Of a stretch of DNA of 64,000 nt, positions 48,676 through 57,371 are shown piece by piece. The DNA is from an uncultured Lachnospiraceae bacterium. Lineage in GTDB: Bacteria; Bacillota; Clostridia; Lachnospirales; Lachnospiraceae. The translations under genes were made by a program, and so were the position numbers. The stretch spans positions 310,001 to 374,000 of the forward strand of contig CANQNN010000001.1 in NCBI GenBank assembly GCA_947625205.1, written 5' to 3'. The notes below the pieces were generated by a model that was given only the letters and a program-made list of their open reading frames with translations, was not told the DNA's origin and ran no database searches. The first letter of the stretch is position 1, and the number at the start of each line of letters is the position of its first letter.

Positions 48676-49587
48676 ATGAAGATCATAGAGAAGACTACAG
48701 AGTTTTGGCTGGACGGGCGAAGCGCCGTTGCCATCGGTAAATTTGACGGCGTGCATCTCGGACATCGGAAGCTTCTTCATAAAATTACAGAGCAGAAGAG
48801 CAAAGGGCTTCAGGCTGTCGTTTTTACTTTTGACACCTCAGCGGCAGCTTTTTTCGGCGGTGCGGATAAGGAGCTTACCACGCTTGCGGAAAAGCGGCGG
48901 ATATTTGAAGCGATGGGCGTGGACGTACTGATCGAGTTTCCGCTTAACCGTGACACTGCGGCCACAAAACCGCAGGAATTTATACAAAGATATCTGGCGT
49001 CGCAGATGCACACGGCGTATATATGCGCGGGGGACGATCTTTCCTTCGGGTATAGAGGGGCGGGCAATTATGAGCTTCTGGAACAGTATGCCGGGGCGTT
49101 CGGATATCGCGCGGAATTAATTGATAAAGTTGCGGTCGGCGGAGCCGCCGTAAGCTCTACCAGGGTCCGAGAGGCCGTCCGCAAAGGCGATATGGAGAGC
49201 GCGGCGCGTATGCTGGGGATGCCCTACAGTGTGAGCGGTATCGTGGAGCATGGCAGACAGCTTGGCAGGACGATCGGTATGCCGACCGCGAACATAGTTC
49301 CGGATGCAGATAAGCTTCTGCCGCCCAACGGGGTTTATTATTCCCGCGCAGTTATCGGGGACCGGATATGCAGAGGGATATCCAATGTGGGCTGCAGGCC
49401 TACGGTCAGTGAGGACCCAAAGATCGGCGTGGAAACGTATCTGTATGATTTCGCGGACAGGCTGTACGGTCAGGACATCACGGTACAGCTTCTCGCTTAT
49501 AGAAGACCGGAGATGAGATTTGACAGCTTAGAGAGCCTCAAAGCGCAGATGGAGGCGGATATTGCAGCCGGCAGGGATCATGCATGA
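48676..49587 (+). CDS. ribF: Bifunctional riboflavin kinase/FAD synthetase RibF
   Basis: A 303-residue enzyme. The N-terminal adenylyltransferase has GKFDGVHLGHRKLL, and SSTRVREAVRKGDMESA marks the end of that domain. The C-terminal riboflavin kinase has GRQLGRTIGMPTAN. It makes FMN and FAD. The start is uncertain between ATG 48676 (GAAGGA four bases upstream) and 48664. The 5' gap after truB contains a hairpin without a T-run. Confidence 0.94.
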   Translation: MKIIEKTTEFWLDGRSAVAIGKFDGVHLGHRKLLHKITEQKSKGLQAVVFTFDTSAAAFFGGADKELTTLAEKRRIFEAMGVDVLIEFPLNRDTAATKPQEFIQRYLASQMHTAYICAGDDLSFGYRGAGNYELLEQYAGAFGYRAELIDKVAVGGAAVSSTRVREAVRKGDMESAARMLGMPYSVSGIVEHGRQLGRTIGMPTANIVPDADKLLPPNGVYYSRAVIGDRICRGISNVGCRPTVSEDPKIGVETYLYDFADRLYGQDITVQLLAYRRPEMRFDSLESLKAQMEADIAAGRDHA

Positions 49588-49653
49588 CCATATTCTTTTA
49601 CCGGTTCTTTCCGGACAAAAGAAATATCATATGTTTTCTTATTATAATAGTAC

Positions 49654-49682
49654 TTGTCAGTATCTGTTGTTTTAGATAAAAT
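49654..49682 (+). promoter_or_regulatory. Promoter of the Na/Pi cotransporter gene
   Basis: TTGTCA at 49654-49659 and TAAAAT at 49677-49682 are 17 bases apart, giving a leader of about 50 bases. I see no clear PhoB/PhoP box. Confidence 0.65.
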
Positions 49683-49738
49683 AAGAGAGTGTAGATTTAT
49701 TCGGGGAACTATTATATGCGAAGGGAAGCATAGTTAAG

Positions 49739-51370
49739 ATGAATCTGACAATTGTTCTTTCCATGACGGGCGGCCTGGGACTGTTTCTGTACGGTATGCG
49801 TATCATGAGCGACAGTATCGAGAAGGTTGCCGGTGCGAAGCTGAGAGGAATATTGGAGCGGCTTACCACGAATCGTTTTACGAGTATCTTTGTGGGTATG
49901 ATTTTCACTGCGGCGATACAGTCTTCGTCGGCGTGTACGGTTATGGTGGTCAGCTTTGTCAATTCGGGACTGATGACACTGACCCAGGCGGCGGGTGTGA
50001 TTTTCGGCGCCAATATCGGTACGACCGTGACGGCCCTTCTCGTGTCTTTTAAGCTGGAGAAGGTGGCGCCGCTCATACTTTTACTGGGCGTCCTGATCGT
50101 AATGTTCTGCAAGAAACAGAAGGTATCGCGGTGGGGCGATGTCATTATCGGCTTTGGCGTTCTGTTTATGGGACTCAGCACGATGTCCGGAGCTATGGCG
50201 GGTATGAAAGATTCGCCGGCGGTATTACATATGTTTGCATCTCTCCGCTCCCCGTTTGTTGCAGTGATCTTAGGCGCGGTGCTCACTGCAGTGATCCAGA
50301 GTTCTTCCGTGACTGTCAGCATCATGGTGCTTCTTGCTAATCAGGGGCTTCTCGGACTGGATATCGGTCTGTATATCATACTCGGCTGTAATATAGGCGC
50401 CTGTACATCGGCGATACTCGCTTCCCTGAACGGTAAAAAGGACGCAAAAAGGGCGGCTGCCATCCATCTTATTTTCAACGTGATCGGCACAGTGATCGTG
50501 TTTATCATATTCCTGTTAGACGTTCATCAGATCGTGGGGGTTCTCACGGCGATAGCGGGCAATAATATGGGGCGCGTGGTCGCATACGCCCATACCTCTA
50601 TCAAGATTTTCCAGGTTATCATTATGATGCCTTTTATCAAGGGCATTGTCAGACTGACCTATCTGGTCGTGCCGGGCGACGACAGAAAGGTGGGATACAG
50701 GGACAGCTATCAGCTCAAATATATCGGCGAGACGGTATTACTCAATCCGGCAACGGCGGTCGTGGAAGCCGTCAAGGAGCTGGACCGTATGGGGTCCCTT
50801 GCCGATGAGAACTTAAACCGTGCCATGAACGCTCTGATCACACTGGATACGGAGGAGATCGCGGAGGTGCGGGAAGTGGAGAAGAACATAGACTTCCTGA
50901 GTCATGCCATCACGCATTACCTTGTTAAGATCAATCAGACAACGCTGCCGATCGAAGACCTGAAAAACATCGGCGCGCTGTTCCATGTGGTAAACGATAT
51001 CGAGCGCATCGGCGATCATGCGGAGAATATTGCGGACGCTGCGGAGCGCAGGATCGAGACGGGCGTGAACTTCACCAAAGAAGCGCAGCGCGAGCTGGGT
51101 GAAATGATGAACATGGTCAACACGATCCTCAGATTCTCTTTCGAGATGTTTGTCAAGAGTACGGAAGAACATGTAGAGGACATCCTTCATCTGGAAGATG
51201 CTATTGATGAGAAGGAGAGAGAGCTTCAGCAGAAGCATATCGAGCGGCTTTCCAATAACGAGTGTTCTCCCGAAGCCGGGGCGCTTTACTCGGATATCGT
51301 GTCAGGCTTGGAGCGAGTAGCGGATCATGCGGTCAATATCGCCTTTTCCAACAGCTACGGGGAAGGCTGA
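49739..51370 (+). CDS. Na/Pi cotransporter with PhoU-like domain
   Basis: A 543-residue protein. The membrane part (about 1-310) holds two inverted-repeat motifs, QSSSACTVMVVSFVNSG with GANIGTTVTA, and QSSSVTVSIMVLLANQG with GCNIGACTSA, as in NptA/YjbB transporters. The C-terminal 200 residues are a PhoU-like helical domain. It should carry phosphate with Na+, with the PhoU part possibly tuning transport. Confidence 0.93.
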   Translation: MNLTIVLSMTGGLGLFLYGMRIMSDSIEKVAGAKLRGILERLTTNRFTSIFVGMIFTAAIQSSSACTVMVVSFVNSGLMTLTQAAGVIFGANIGTTVTALLVSFKLEKVAPLILLLGVLIVMFCKKQKVSRWGDVIIGFGVLFMGLSTMSGAMAGMKDSPAVLHMFASLRSPFVAVILGAVLTAVIQSSSVTVSIMVLLANQGLLGLDIGLYIILGCNIGACTSAILASLNGKKDAKRAAAIHLIFNVIGTVIVFIIFLLDVHQIVGVLTAIAGNNMGRVVAYAHTSIKIFQVIIMMPFIKGIVRLTYLVVPGDDRKVGYRDSYQLKYIGETVLLNPATAVVEAVKELDRMGSLADENLNRAMNALITLDTEEIAEVREVEKNIDFLSHAITHYLVKINQTTLPIEDLKNIGALFHVVNDIERIGDHAENIADAAERRIETGVNFTKEAQRELGEMMNMVNTILRFSFEMFVKSTEEHVEDILHLEDAIDEKERELQQKHIERLSNNECSPEAGALYSDIVSGLERVADHAVNIAFSNSYGEG

Positions 51371-51432
51371 GCAATACGGACCGTTGCGGGCTTTAGTTAA
51401 AGAGAAGAAAAACAGGACCGCCGGCATGCGAT

Positions 51433-51461
51433 TTGACAGAACCGGCCGGGCTTGTTATAAT
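51433..51461 (+). promoter_or_regulatory. Consensus sigma-A promoter of the NlpC/P60 gene
   Basis: TTGACA (51433-51438) and TATAAT (51456-51461) are both perfect and separated by 17 bases. Such a strong promoter is usually under repression or other control. Confidence 0.88.
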
Positions 51462-51471
51462 GGCTTATAAA

Positions 51472-51488
51472 TGTTACAAAATTGTTAC
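51472..51488 (+). promoter_or_regulatory. WalR-box-like direct repeat
   Basis: TGTTAC, five bases, then TGTTAC exactly fits the WalR (YycF) consensus TGTWAH-N5-TGTWAH. It begins about 11 bases after the -10, near +4, a position expected for repression rather than activation. WalR controls wall hydrolases in Bacillus. Here the controlled gene is a wall hydrolase. Binding is inferred. Confidence 0.5.
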
Positions 51489-51575
51489 AAAGCCGGAGGG
51501 CGGTGCAGCTGACACGATGCGGCGTACGATTGGACCGCGTTCGGTTTGTAAATGTATAAAGAGGATCTGTACAGG

Positions 51576-52820
51576 ATGAAAAGACGTGAAATTACAGGCT
51601 TGCTCGCAGGCTGTGTGCTGCTGCTTGCACCCATGCAGGTACGGGCGGATGAATTGTCGGATGTGTTGTCTGAAGCATCGGTCGATGTGCTCAGTTACGG
51701 ACACAAGGATACGGATGATATTCGCAGCACAGATGACGCCGACGCTGCGGGCAGTATCAGTGAAAATAGAAATGTGCAGGATCAGGGCGCCCCTGTGAAT
51801 GATGCGGATATATCCGGGATGTCCCTGGATAAAGTTATAGGGGAATCCGATACGCCGGATTCGGTCTCCGCTTCCGATGCGCAGGAGGTCATGCTGGATC
51901 CCATCGGCGCAGGCGTGATACTGGAGACAACCAAGACGGAGAGAGAATATGCAGAGGCATATGAGAAGGCCAAAAACGCCAACTGGGGTTACACGAACCT
52001 GGGGATCGCCAATGTGGACAACAATTTAAATATCCGTGCGATTGCGGCGGAGGACGGCAGACTGGTCGGTAAACTCCCCAGAAATGCGGCGTGTGAGGTG
52101 TTGGATGACGACGGCGTCTGGGCGCATATCAAGTCCGGCAAGGTGGAGGGATATGTCAGTTTGGATTATCTTCTTACAGGCATACCCGCGAAGCGTAAAG
52201 CGGAAGAGCTTGCCGTAACGATGGCGCGCGTCACGACGGACAGCCTGAAGGTCAGGGCTGAGGCGAGCACTGACTCGGAGGTGATAACGCTGGTGCCTAA
52301 CGGCGAGGAGCTGGAAGTCATATCGGTGGAAGGCGACTGGGTCAAGGTATATCTGGATGACGAGGAAGTGTTTGTACATGCGGATTATGTGGAAGTAAGC
52401 TCCGAGCTGGAAACGGCAATCACGATGACGGAGCTTCTCTACGGCCAGGGTGTATCCGATATCCGTGTGGATATATGCCAGTATGCGAAGGAATTCCTTG
52501 GGAATCCTTACGTATGGGGCGGAACGAGTCTGACAAAGGGCGCGGACTGTTCGGGATATGTGCAGAGCGTGTTTAAGAAATTTAACGTAAAGCTGCCGCG
52601 TACTTCCAGAGAACAGGCTAACAGCGGAACAACGATCAGTGTATCGGAGGCGAAAGCGGGCGACCTGATTTTCTACGGCAGCAGCAGATATATCAATCAT
52701 GTGGCGATCTATATCGGCGGCGGACAGGTCATTCATGCCAGCAATCCTAAGACGGGCATCAGGATATCCAATGTATCTTACCGTTCTCCTGTCAAAGCCG
52801 TCCGGGTGCTGTATGATTAA
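51576..52820 (+). CDS. Secreted NlpC/P60 peptidoglycan endopeptidase with two SH3b domains
   Basis: A 414-residue exported enzyme. Residues 1-27 form a signal peptide (GLLAGCVLLLAPMQVRA). A Ser/Asp-rich region follows, then two bacterial SH3 domains (about 145-205 and 215-280), and a C-terminal NlpC/P60 domain with catalytic C325 (GADCSGYV), H375 (INHVAIY) and H387. It should cut stem peptides of peptidoglycan. ATG 51576 is chosen. ATG 51552 is an in-frame alternative without a ribosome site. Confidence 0.92.
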   Translation: MKRREITGLLAGCVLLLAPMQVRADELSDVLSEASVDVLSYGHKDTDDIRSTDDADAAGSISENRNVQDQGAPVNDADISGMSLDKVIGESDTPDSVSASDAQEVMLDPIGAGVILETTKTEREYAEAYEKAKNANWGYTNLGIANVDNNLNIRAIAAEDGRLVGKLPRNAACEVLDDDGVWAHIKSGKVEGYVSLDYLLTGIPAKRKAEELAVTMARVTTDSLKVRAEASTDSEVITLVPNGEELEVISVEGDWVKVYLDDEEVFVHADYVEVSSELETAITMTELLYGQGVSDIRVDICQYAKEFLGNPYVWGGTSLTKGADCSGYVQSVFKKFNVKLPRTSREQANSGTTISVSEAKAGDLIFYGSSRYINHVAIYIGGGQVIHASNPKTGIRISNVSYRSPVKAVRVLYD

Positions 52821-52941
52821 CAGTGTACCGCGGAAAAGTGCAGAACAGACCGCAGGAAAGCGCAGGAACATGCTATAGGAAAGCACGGGAAGGAAAAACA
52901 TAGGAATAGAAAAAAACACAGCAATAGAAAAAAGAAAACGC

Positions 52942-52970
52942 TTTACATTGTATATGCGGCATGATATACT
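52942..52970 (+). promoter_or_regulatory. Promoter of rpsO
   Basis: TTTACA (52942-52947) and TATACT (52965-52970) are 17 bases apart. Transcription should start near 52977 and give a leader of about 120 bases. Confidence 0.75.
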
Positions 52971-53005
52971 ATTCAGGTATGGTTTTAGCCGATGCTCAGA
53001 AGCGG

Positions 53006-53046
53006 GATACTCCAACCCACTCTTGGTGTCAGGCGGTTACAGTATC
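53006..53046 (+). ncRNA. Structured rpsO mRNA leader, probable S15 autoregulatory element
   Basis: GATACT (53006-53011) pairs with AGTATC (53041-53046), enclosing CCAA/TTGG and a loop with GGCGGTTAC. The fold is a multi-branch element just upstream of the rpsO ribosome site. S15 represses its own mRNA through such junctions in several bacteria. I infer the same here. Confidence 0.55.
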
Positions 53047-53095
53047 TTTCCTAAAACCGAAATGCGATGGGAAAGATCCAAAGAAAGGAGACAAT

Positions 53096-53362
53096 ATGAT
53101 ATCCAAAGAAAAGAAAACAGCTATTATCAACGAGTATGCGAGAACACCCGGAGACACAGGTTCACCGGAAGTGCAGATCGCGGTTCTTACGGCAAGGATC
53201 CAGGAACTGACAGAGCATTTAAAGGTCAACCCCAAAGATTTTCATTCCAGAAGGGGACTCCTTAAAATGGTAGGTCAGCGTCGTGGGCTGCTTGCATATC
53301 TGAAGAGTAAAGACATCGAGAGATACCGTGTTCTGATCGAAAAGCTTGGTTTGAGAAAATAA
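53096..53362 (+). CDS. rpsO: 30S ribosomal protein S15
   Basis: An 88-residue protein, exactly the usual length, from ATG 53096 (AAAGGAG upstream). The frame is open further upstream, but that part is the leader. The S15 stretches [34 protein letters not shown] and RRGLLAYLK are present. S15 binds 16S rRNA early in assembly. rpsO-pnp is a conserved pair. Confidence 0.97.
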   Translation: MISKEKKTAIINEYARTPGDTGSPEVQIAVLTARIQELTEHLKVNPKDFHSRRGLLKMVGQRRGLLAYLKSKDIERYRVLIEKLGLRK

Positions 53363-53380
53363 GGTGGATTAAAAGGAACA

Positions 53381-53425
53381 GATAAAGCTGAGCACGATTC
53401 AGCTTTATCCGTCCTTTTTCTTTTT
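53381..53425 (+). terminator. Intrinsic terminator after rpsO
   Basis: GATAAAGCTGA (53381-53391) pairs perfectly with TCAGCTTTATC (53399-53409), followed by two runs of five T. Because no promoter is obvious before pnp, some read-through is expected. Confidence 0.88.
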
Positions 53426-53431
53426 AAGGGT

Positions 53432-53459
53432 TATGGTCACTTAGGTATGGTCACTTAGG
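53432..53459 (+). repeat. 14-base tandem duplication
   Basis: TATGGTCACTTAGG occurs twice in a row between the rpsO terminator and the pnp hairpin. The second copy forms the start of the hairpin stem. Confidence 0.9.
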
Positions 53460-53542
53460 TAGAAGAGGCATCCGAGACCACAAATATATGCACAGACCTG
53501 TCTTTTGCGGATATATTTGTAGTTTCGGCGTCTTCTGCCTAA
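53455..53542 (+). ncRNA. Long hairpin in the pnp mRNA leader
   Basis: Three helices stack: TTAGGTAGAAGA with TCTTCTGCCTAA (one wobble), CCGAGAC with GTTTCGG (one wobble), and ACAAATATAT with ATATATTTGT, joined by small bulges, about 29 pairs in total. It lies 57 bases before the pnp ATG. In E. coli a long pnp leader hairpin is cut by RNase III for PNPase autoregulation. A similar role is inferred. Confidence 0.7.
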
Positions 53543-53598
53543 AACATAGATTATATTTCTGCTGTAAATGCAGGAAAAAATGAAAAGGAGAGAAGAGC

Positions 53599-55689
53599 AT
53601 GTATAAGAGTTACACAATGGAACTTGCCGGTCGTACGCTTCGCGTGGATATCGGCAGAGTCGGCAAACAGGCAAACGGCTGTGCATTTATGCAGTACGGC
53701 GAGACAACGGTGCTGTCCACCGCTACGGCGTCGGATAAGCCCAGGGAGGGAATTGATTTCTTCCCCTGCAGCGTGGAGTATGAAGAGAAATTATATGCCG
53801 TAGGTAAGATCCCGGGCGGCTTCAACAAGAGAGAGGGCAAGGCGTCCGAGAACGCAGTTCTTACAAGCCGCGTTATCGACAGACCTATGCGTCCCCTGTT
53901 CCCGAAGGATTATCGCAATGACGTTACGCTGAATAATATGGTAATGAGTGTGGATCCTGCGTGCAGACCGGAGCTGGTTGCCATGATCGGTACTGCGATC
54001 GCAACCTGTATCTCGGATATTCCGTTTGACGGTCCCTGTGCCATGACGCAGATGGGTCTTGTGGACGGCGAGTTGATCGTCAATCCCTCCCAGGAGCAGT
54101 GGGATAAGGGAGACCTGCAGATGACCGTCGCTTCTACGGCGCAGAAGGTTATTATGATCGAGGCGGGCGCCAATGAGGTGCCGGAAGATAAGATCCTGGA
54201 AGCTATCTATAAGGCTCATGACGTAAATCAGACTGTCATTGAGTTTATCAATAAGATCGTGGCGGAGACAGGCAAGCCGAAGCATGAATATGAGAGCTGT
54301 GCGATCCCGGAGCAGATGTTCGAGGATATCAGGAAGATCGTACCGCCCGAGGAGATGGAGACGGCAGTCTTTACCGACGAGAAGCAGGTGCGTGAGGAGA
54401 ATATCAGGAATATCACTGCAAGACTTGAGGAGGCATTTGCGGATAATGAAGATTATCTGGCAGTTTTAGGCGAGGCCATCTATCAGTATCAGAAGAAGAC
54501 TGTCCGCAAGATGATCCTGAAAGATCACAAGCGTCCTGACGGTCGTGCGCTGGATCAGATCAGACCGCTTTCGGCTGAGGTTGATATCATCCCGCGTGTT
54601 CACGGTTCCGCCATGTTTACCCGCGGTCAGACACAGATCTGCAACGTATGTACGCTGGCGCCCTTGTCGGAAGTGCAGAAGGTAGACGGTCTGGATGAGA
54701 ATATTACAAGCAAGAGATATATGCATCATTACAATTTCCCGTCCTATTCCGTAGGCGAGACCAAGGTAAGCCGCGGTCCGGGACGCAGAGAGATAGGTCA
54801 CGGCGCTCTGGCAGAGAGGGCGCTGATCCCGGTGCTTCCTTCCGAGGAGGAATTTCCGTATGCGATCCGTACTGTATCCGAGACGTTTGAGTCTAACGGT
54901 TCTACATCTATGGCGTCCACATGCGCATCCTGTATGTCCCTGATGGCGGCGGGCGTGCCGATCAAGAAGATGGTGGCAGGTATTTCCTGCGGTCTTGTTA
55001 CAGGCGACACGGATGATGATTTTGTACTGCTGACAGATATTCAGGGTCTGGAAGACTTTTTCGGCGATATGGACTTCAAGGTAACGGGTACGCATGACGG
55101 TATCACGGCTATTCAGATGGATATTAAGATTCATGGTCTTACAAGGCCCATCGTGGAAGGCGCGATTGCAAGATGCCGTGAGGCGAGAGAGTACATTATG
55201 GCTAACTGCATGATGCCTGCGATCTCCGAACCTCGTAAAGAAGTCGGCCCTTATGCACCGCGGATCATCTCTATTCAGATCGATCCTGAGAAGATCGGCG
55301 ATGTGGTCGGCCAGCGCGGCAAGACTATCAATGAAATCATTGCCCGTACCGGCGTGAAGATCGATATTACGGATGACGGTCAGGTTTCCGTATGCGGTAC
55401 AGATAAGGAAATGATGGACAAAGCGGTTGACATGATCAAGATCATCGTTACGGATTTCGAGGAGGGTCAGATCTTCAAGGGCACTGTAGTCAGCATTAAA
55501 GAATTCGGCGCATTTGTCGAGTTTGCTCCGGGCAAAGAGGGTATGGTTCACATCTCCAAGATCGCAAAGGAGAGGATCAACCGTGTAGAAGATGTGCTGA
55601 CACTGGGTGATAAGGTGACGGTTGTATGCCTGGGTAAAGACAAGATGGGCAGAATGAGCTTCTCCATGAAAGATGTAGCCCAGGTATGA
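53599..55689 (+). CDS. pnp: Polyribonucleotide nucleotidyltransferase (PNPase)
   Basis: A 696-residue enzyme: two RNase PH domains with a helical linker between them, then a KH domain with VGQRGKTINEI and a C-terminal S1 domain (KGTVVSIKEFGAFVEF). It degrades RNA 3'-5' using phosphate. The ribosome site AAAAGGAGAGAAG is strong. It pairs with rpsO as in most bacteria. Confidence 0.97.
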   Translation: MYKSYTMELAGRTLRVDIGRVGKQANGCAFMQYGETTVLSTATASDKPREGIDFFPCSVEYEEKLYAVGKIPGGFNKREGKASENAVLTSRVIDRPMRPLFPKDYRNDVTLNNMVMSVDPACRPELVAMIGTAIATCISDIPFDGPCAMTQMGLVDGELIVNPSQEQWDKGDLQMTVASTAQKVIMIEAGANEVPEDKILEAIYKAHDVNQTVIEFINKIVAETGKPKHEYESCAIPEQMFEDIRKIVPPEEMETAVFTDEKQVREENIRNITARLEEAFADNEDYLAVLGEAIYQYQKKTVRKMILKDHKRPDGRALDQIRPLSAEVDIIPRVHGSAMFTRGQTQICNVCTLAPLSEVQKVDGLDENITSKRYMHHYNFPSYSVGETKVSRGPGRREIGHGALAERALIPVLPSEEEFPYAIRTVSETFESNGSTSMASTCASCMSLMAAGVPIKKMVAGISCGLVTGDTDDDFVLLTDIQGLEDFFGDMDFKVTGTHDGITAIQMDIKIHGLTRPIVEGAIARCREAREYIMANCMMPAISEPRKEVGPYAPRIISIQIDPEKIGDVVGQRGKTINEIIARTGVKIDITDDGQVSVCGTDKEMMDKAVDMIKIIVTDFEEGQIFKGTVVSIKEFGAFVEFAPGKEGMVHISKIAKERINRVEDVLTLGDKVTVVCLGKDKMGRMSFSMKDVAQV

Positions 55690-55719
55690 TACCCAGACGG
55701 GAAAGGAGTACGTCCAGAT

Positions 55720-56799
55720 ATGAAAAAACCGACTATTCTAATTGTCGATGACGTAGATATCAACAGGGAAATACTTTGCGAGATTTTTCAGGGATACAAT
55801 ACGATTCAGGCGGAGAACGGAAAGGATGCGGTCAATATCATTGCCTCCAATCTGGATAAAATATCCGTTGTTCTTCTGGATGTCGTAATGCCTGTCATGG
55901 ACGGCGTTGCGGTTCTGGAGGAGATGAAGAAACGTAAGTGGATCGACAGTATACCGGTGCTTCTTATTACGAGCGAAGCGACTACGGAGATTGAGCGTAA
56001 AGCATATCGTCTGGGCGTAAGTGATATTATTAAGAAACCTTTTGATGCCTTTATTGTGAAACAGCGTACCATGAATGTGATAGAGCTGTATTACAATAAA
56101 CGGCATCTGGAAGATATGGTGGAGCTGCAGACCAAGGTACTGCGCAAACAGGCGGAAGAACTGCAGAGCATGAATGACCGGATCATAGACGTTATGAGTA
56201 ACGTGGTGGAGTTCCGTAATCTGGAATCCGGAAATCATGTTAAAAGAGTGAAGACTTTTACCAATATTCTTGCAAAATATGTGGCGCAGGAATATCCGGA
56301 GTATCATCTGGACAATAATGCCATCAGTATGATCACTTCTGCGTCCGCCCTGCATGATGTGGGTAAGATCGTGATACCCGATGCGATCCTTTTAAAGCCC
56401 GGCAGACTGACACCGGAAGAGTTCGAAACGATGAAGTCCCATACGACCAGAGGATGCGAGGTCATTGATATGCTGGCGGATATCCAGCAGGGCGAGTACG
56501 GGAAGGTCAGCTATGAAATATGCAGACACCACCATGAGCGTTATGACGGCAGAGGGTATCCGGACGGACTGAAGGGAGAAGAGATTCCGATATCCGCACA
56601 GATCGTATCCGTTGCCGATGTGTATGATGCGCTTGTTACAGAGAGATGCTATAAGAAGGCCTTTTCCAAGGAGGAGGCATACCGCATGATCTTAAACGGG
56701 GAATGCGGAACATTCTCGCCGAAGCTGATGAAGTGCTTCGAGCTTGCAAGAGATGAGTTTGAGGCGGTAGTGGACGGCAAACATGAGATGGTTAAATAA
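55720..56799 (+). CDS. Response regulator with HD-GYP c-di-GMP phosphodiesterase domain
   Basis: A 359-residue protein. An N-terminal receiver domain (phospho-acceptor D54 in LLDVVMPVMDG) is followed by a helical linker and an HD-GYP domain with H212-D213 in HDVGK, HHERYDGRGYP (G279-Y280-P281) and the PDGLKGEEIP end. Such proteins cleave c-di-GMP when phosphorylated. With the PilZ protein at 8723 it could tie c-di-GMP to motility. No partner histidine kinase gene is adjacent. Confidence 0.92.
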   Translation: MKKPTILIVDDVDINREILCEIFQGYNTIQAENGKDAVNIIASNLDKISVVLLDVVMPVMDGVAVLEEMKKRKWIDSIPVLLITSEATTEIERKAYRLGVSDIIKKPFDAFIVKQRTMNVIELYYNKRHLEDMVELQTKVLRKQAEELQSMNDRIIDVMSNVVEFRNLESGNHVKRVKTFTNILAKYVAQEYPEYHLDNNAISMITSASALHDVGKIVIPDAILLKPGRLTPEEFETMKSHTTRGCEVIDMLADIQQGEYGKVSYEICRHHHERYDGRGYPDGLKGEEIPISAQIVSVADVYDALVTERCYKKAFSKEEAYRMILNGECGTFSPKLMKCFELARDEFEAVVDGKHEMVK

Positions 56800-56802
56800 A
56801 AG

Positions 56803-56834
56803 ACGCAAAAGACGCAGACTGTTTGGTCTGCGTC
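56803..56834 (-). terminator. Intrinsic terminator of the leftward pyrB-pyrI unit
   Basis: GACGCAGAC and GTCTGCGTC form a perfect nine-pair stem. On the minus strand it is followed by TTTTGCGTCTTTTATTT, so it should end the pyrI transcript. On the + strand it follows the HD-GYP gene but lacks a T-run. Confidence 0.75.
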
Positions 56835-56869
56835 AGGACTGGTGAGGAGAGAGCAGGATCGTGACGGAT

Positions 56870-57310
56870 CTACCATGCGTAGGTCGATTCACTTGCTTTC
56901 TCCTCACAGTATTTACAGCGGTAAATTTCTTTTTTCTCATCGGCAAGCACGAAGATATGGGGTAGCTCCTGCTCGATGGATGTGATGCAGCGGGGGTTCC
57001 TGCATTTGATGATGTTACGGATCTCCTTTGGAAGCACCAGTACCTTCTTGTCAACGATTTCCCCGTCTTTAATGACATTCACGGTAATATTATGATCGAT
57101 AAATGCCAGCACGTCGAGATCCAGCGTGTTGATGTCGCATTCTACTTTCAGGATATCCTTTTTACCCATCTTATTGCTGCGGGCATTTTTGATGATCGCC
57201 ACGGTGCAGTCGAGTTTATCCAGCTGCAGATGATGATAGATGGACAGGCTCTTGCCTGCTTCAATATGGTCCAATACAAAACCTTCTTCGATTTTTCCTA
57301 CATTTAACAT
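56870..57310 (-). CDS. pyrI: Aspartate carbamoyltransferase regulatory chain
   Basis: A 146-residue protein with the N-terminal nucleotide-binding domain and a C-terminal zinc domain holding C103, C108, C132 and C135. PyrI gives CTP/ATP allosteric control to PyrB. The ribosome site GAAAGGAGC is nine bases before the ATG. It follows pyrB after 61 bases. Confidence 0.95.
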   Translation of the reverse strand: MLNVGKIEEGFVLDHIEAGKSLSIYHHLQLDKLDCTVAIIKNARSNKMGKKDILKVECDINTLDLDVLAFIDHNITVNVIKDGEIVDKKVLVLPKEIRNIIKCRNPRCITSIEQELPHIFVLADEKKEIYRCKYCEEKASESTYAW

Positions 57311-57371
57311 AGCTGTCTGCTCCTTTCGGGATGATAGAGGTATACGGTGGCGTGCGGCGATGCGGTGCGCA

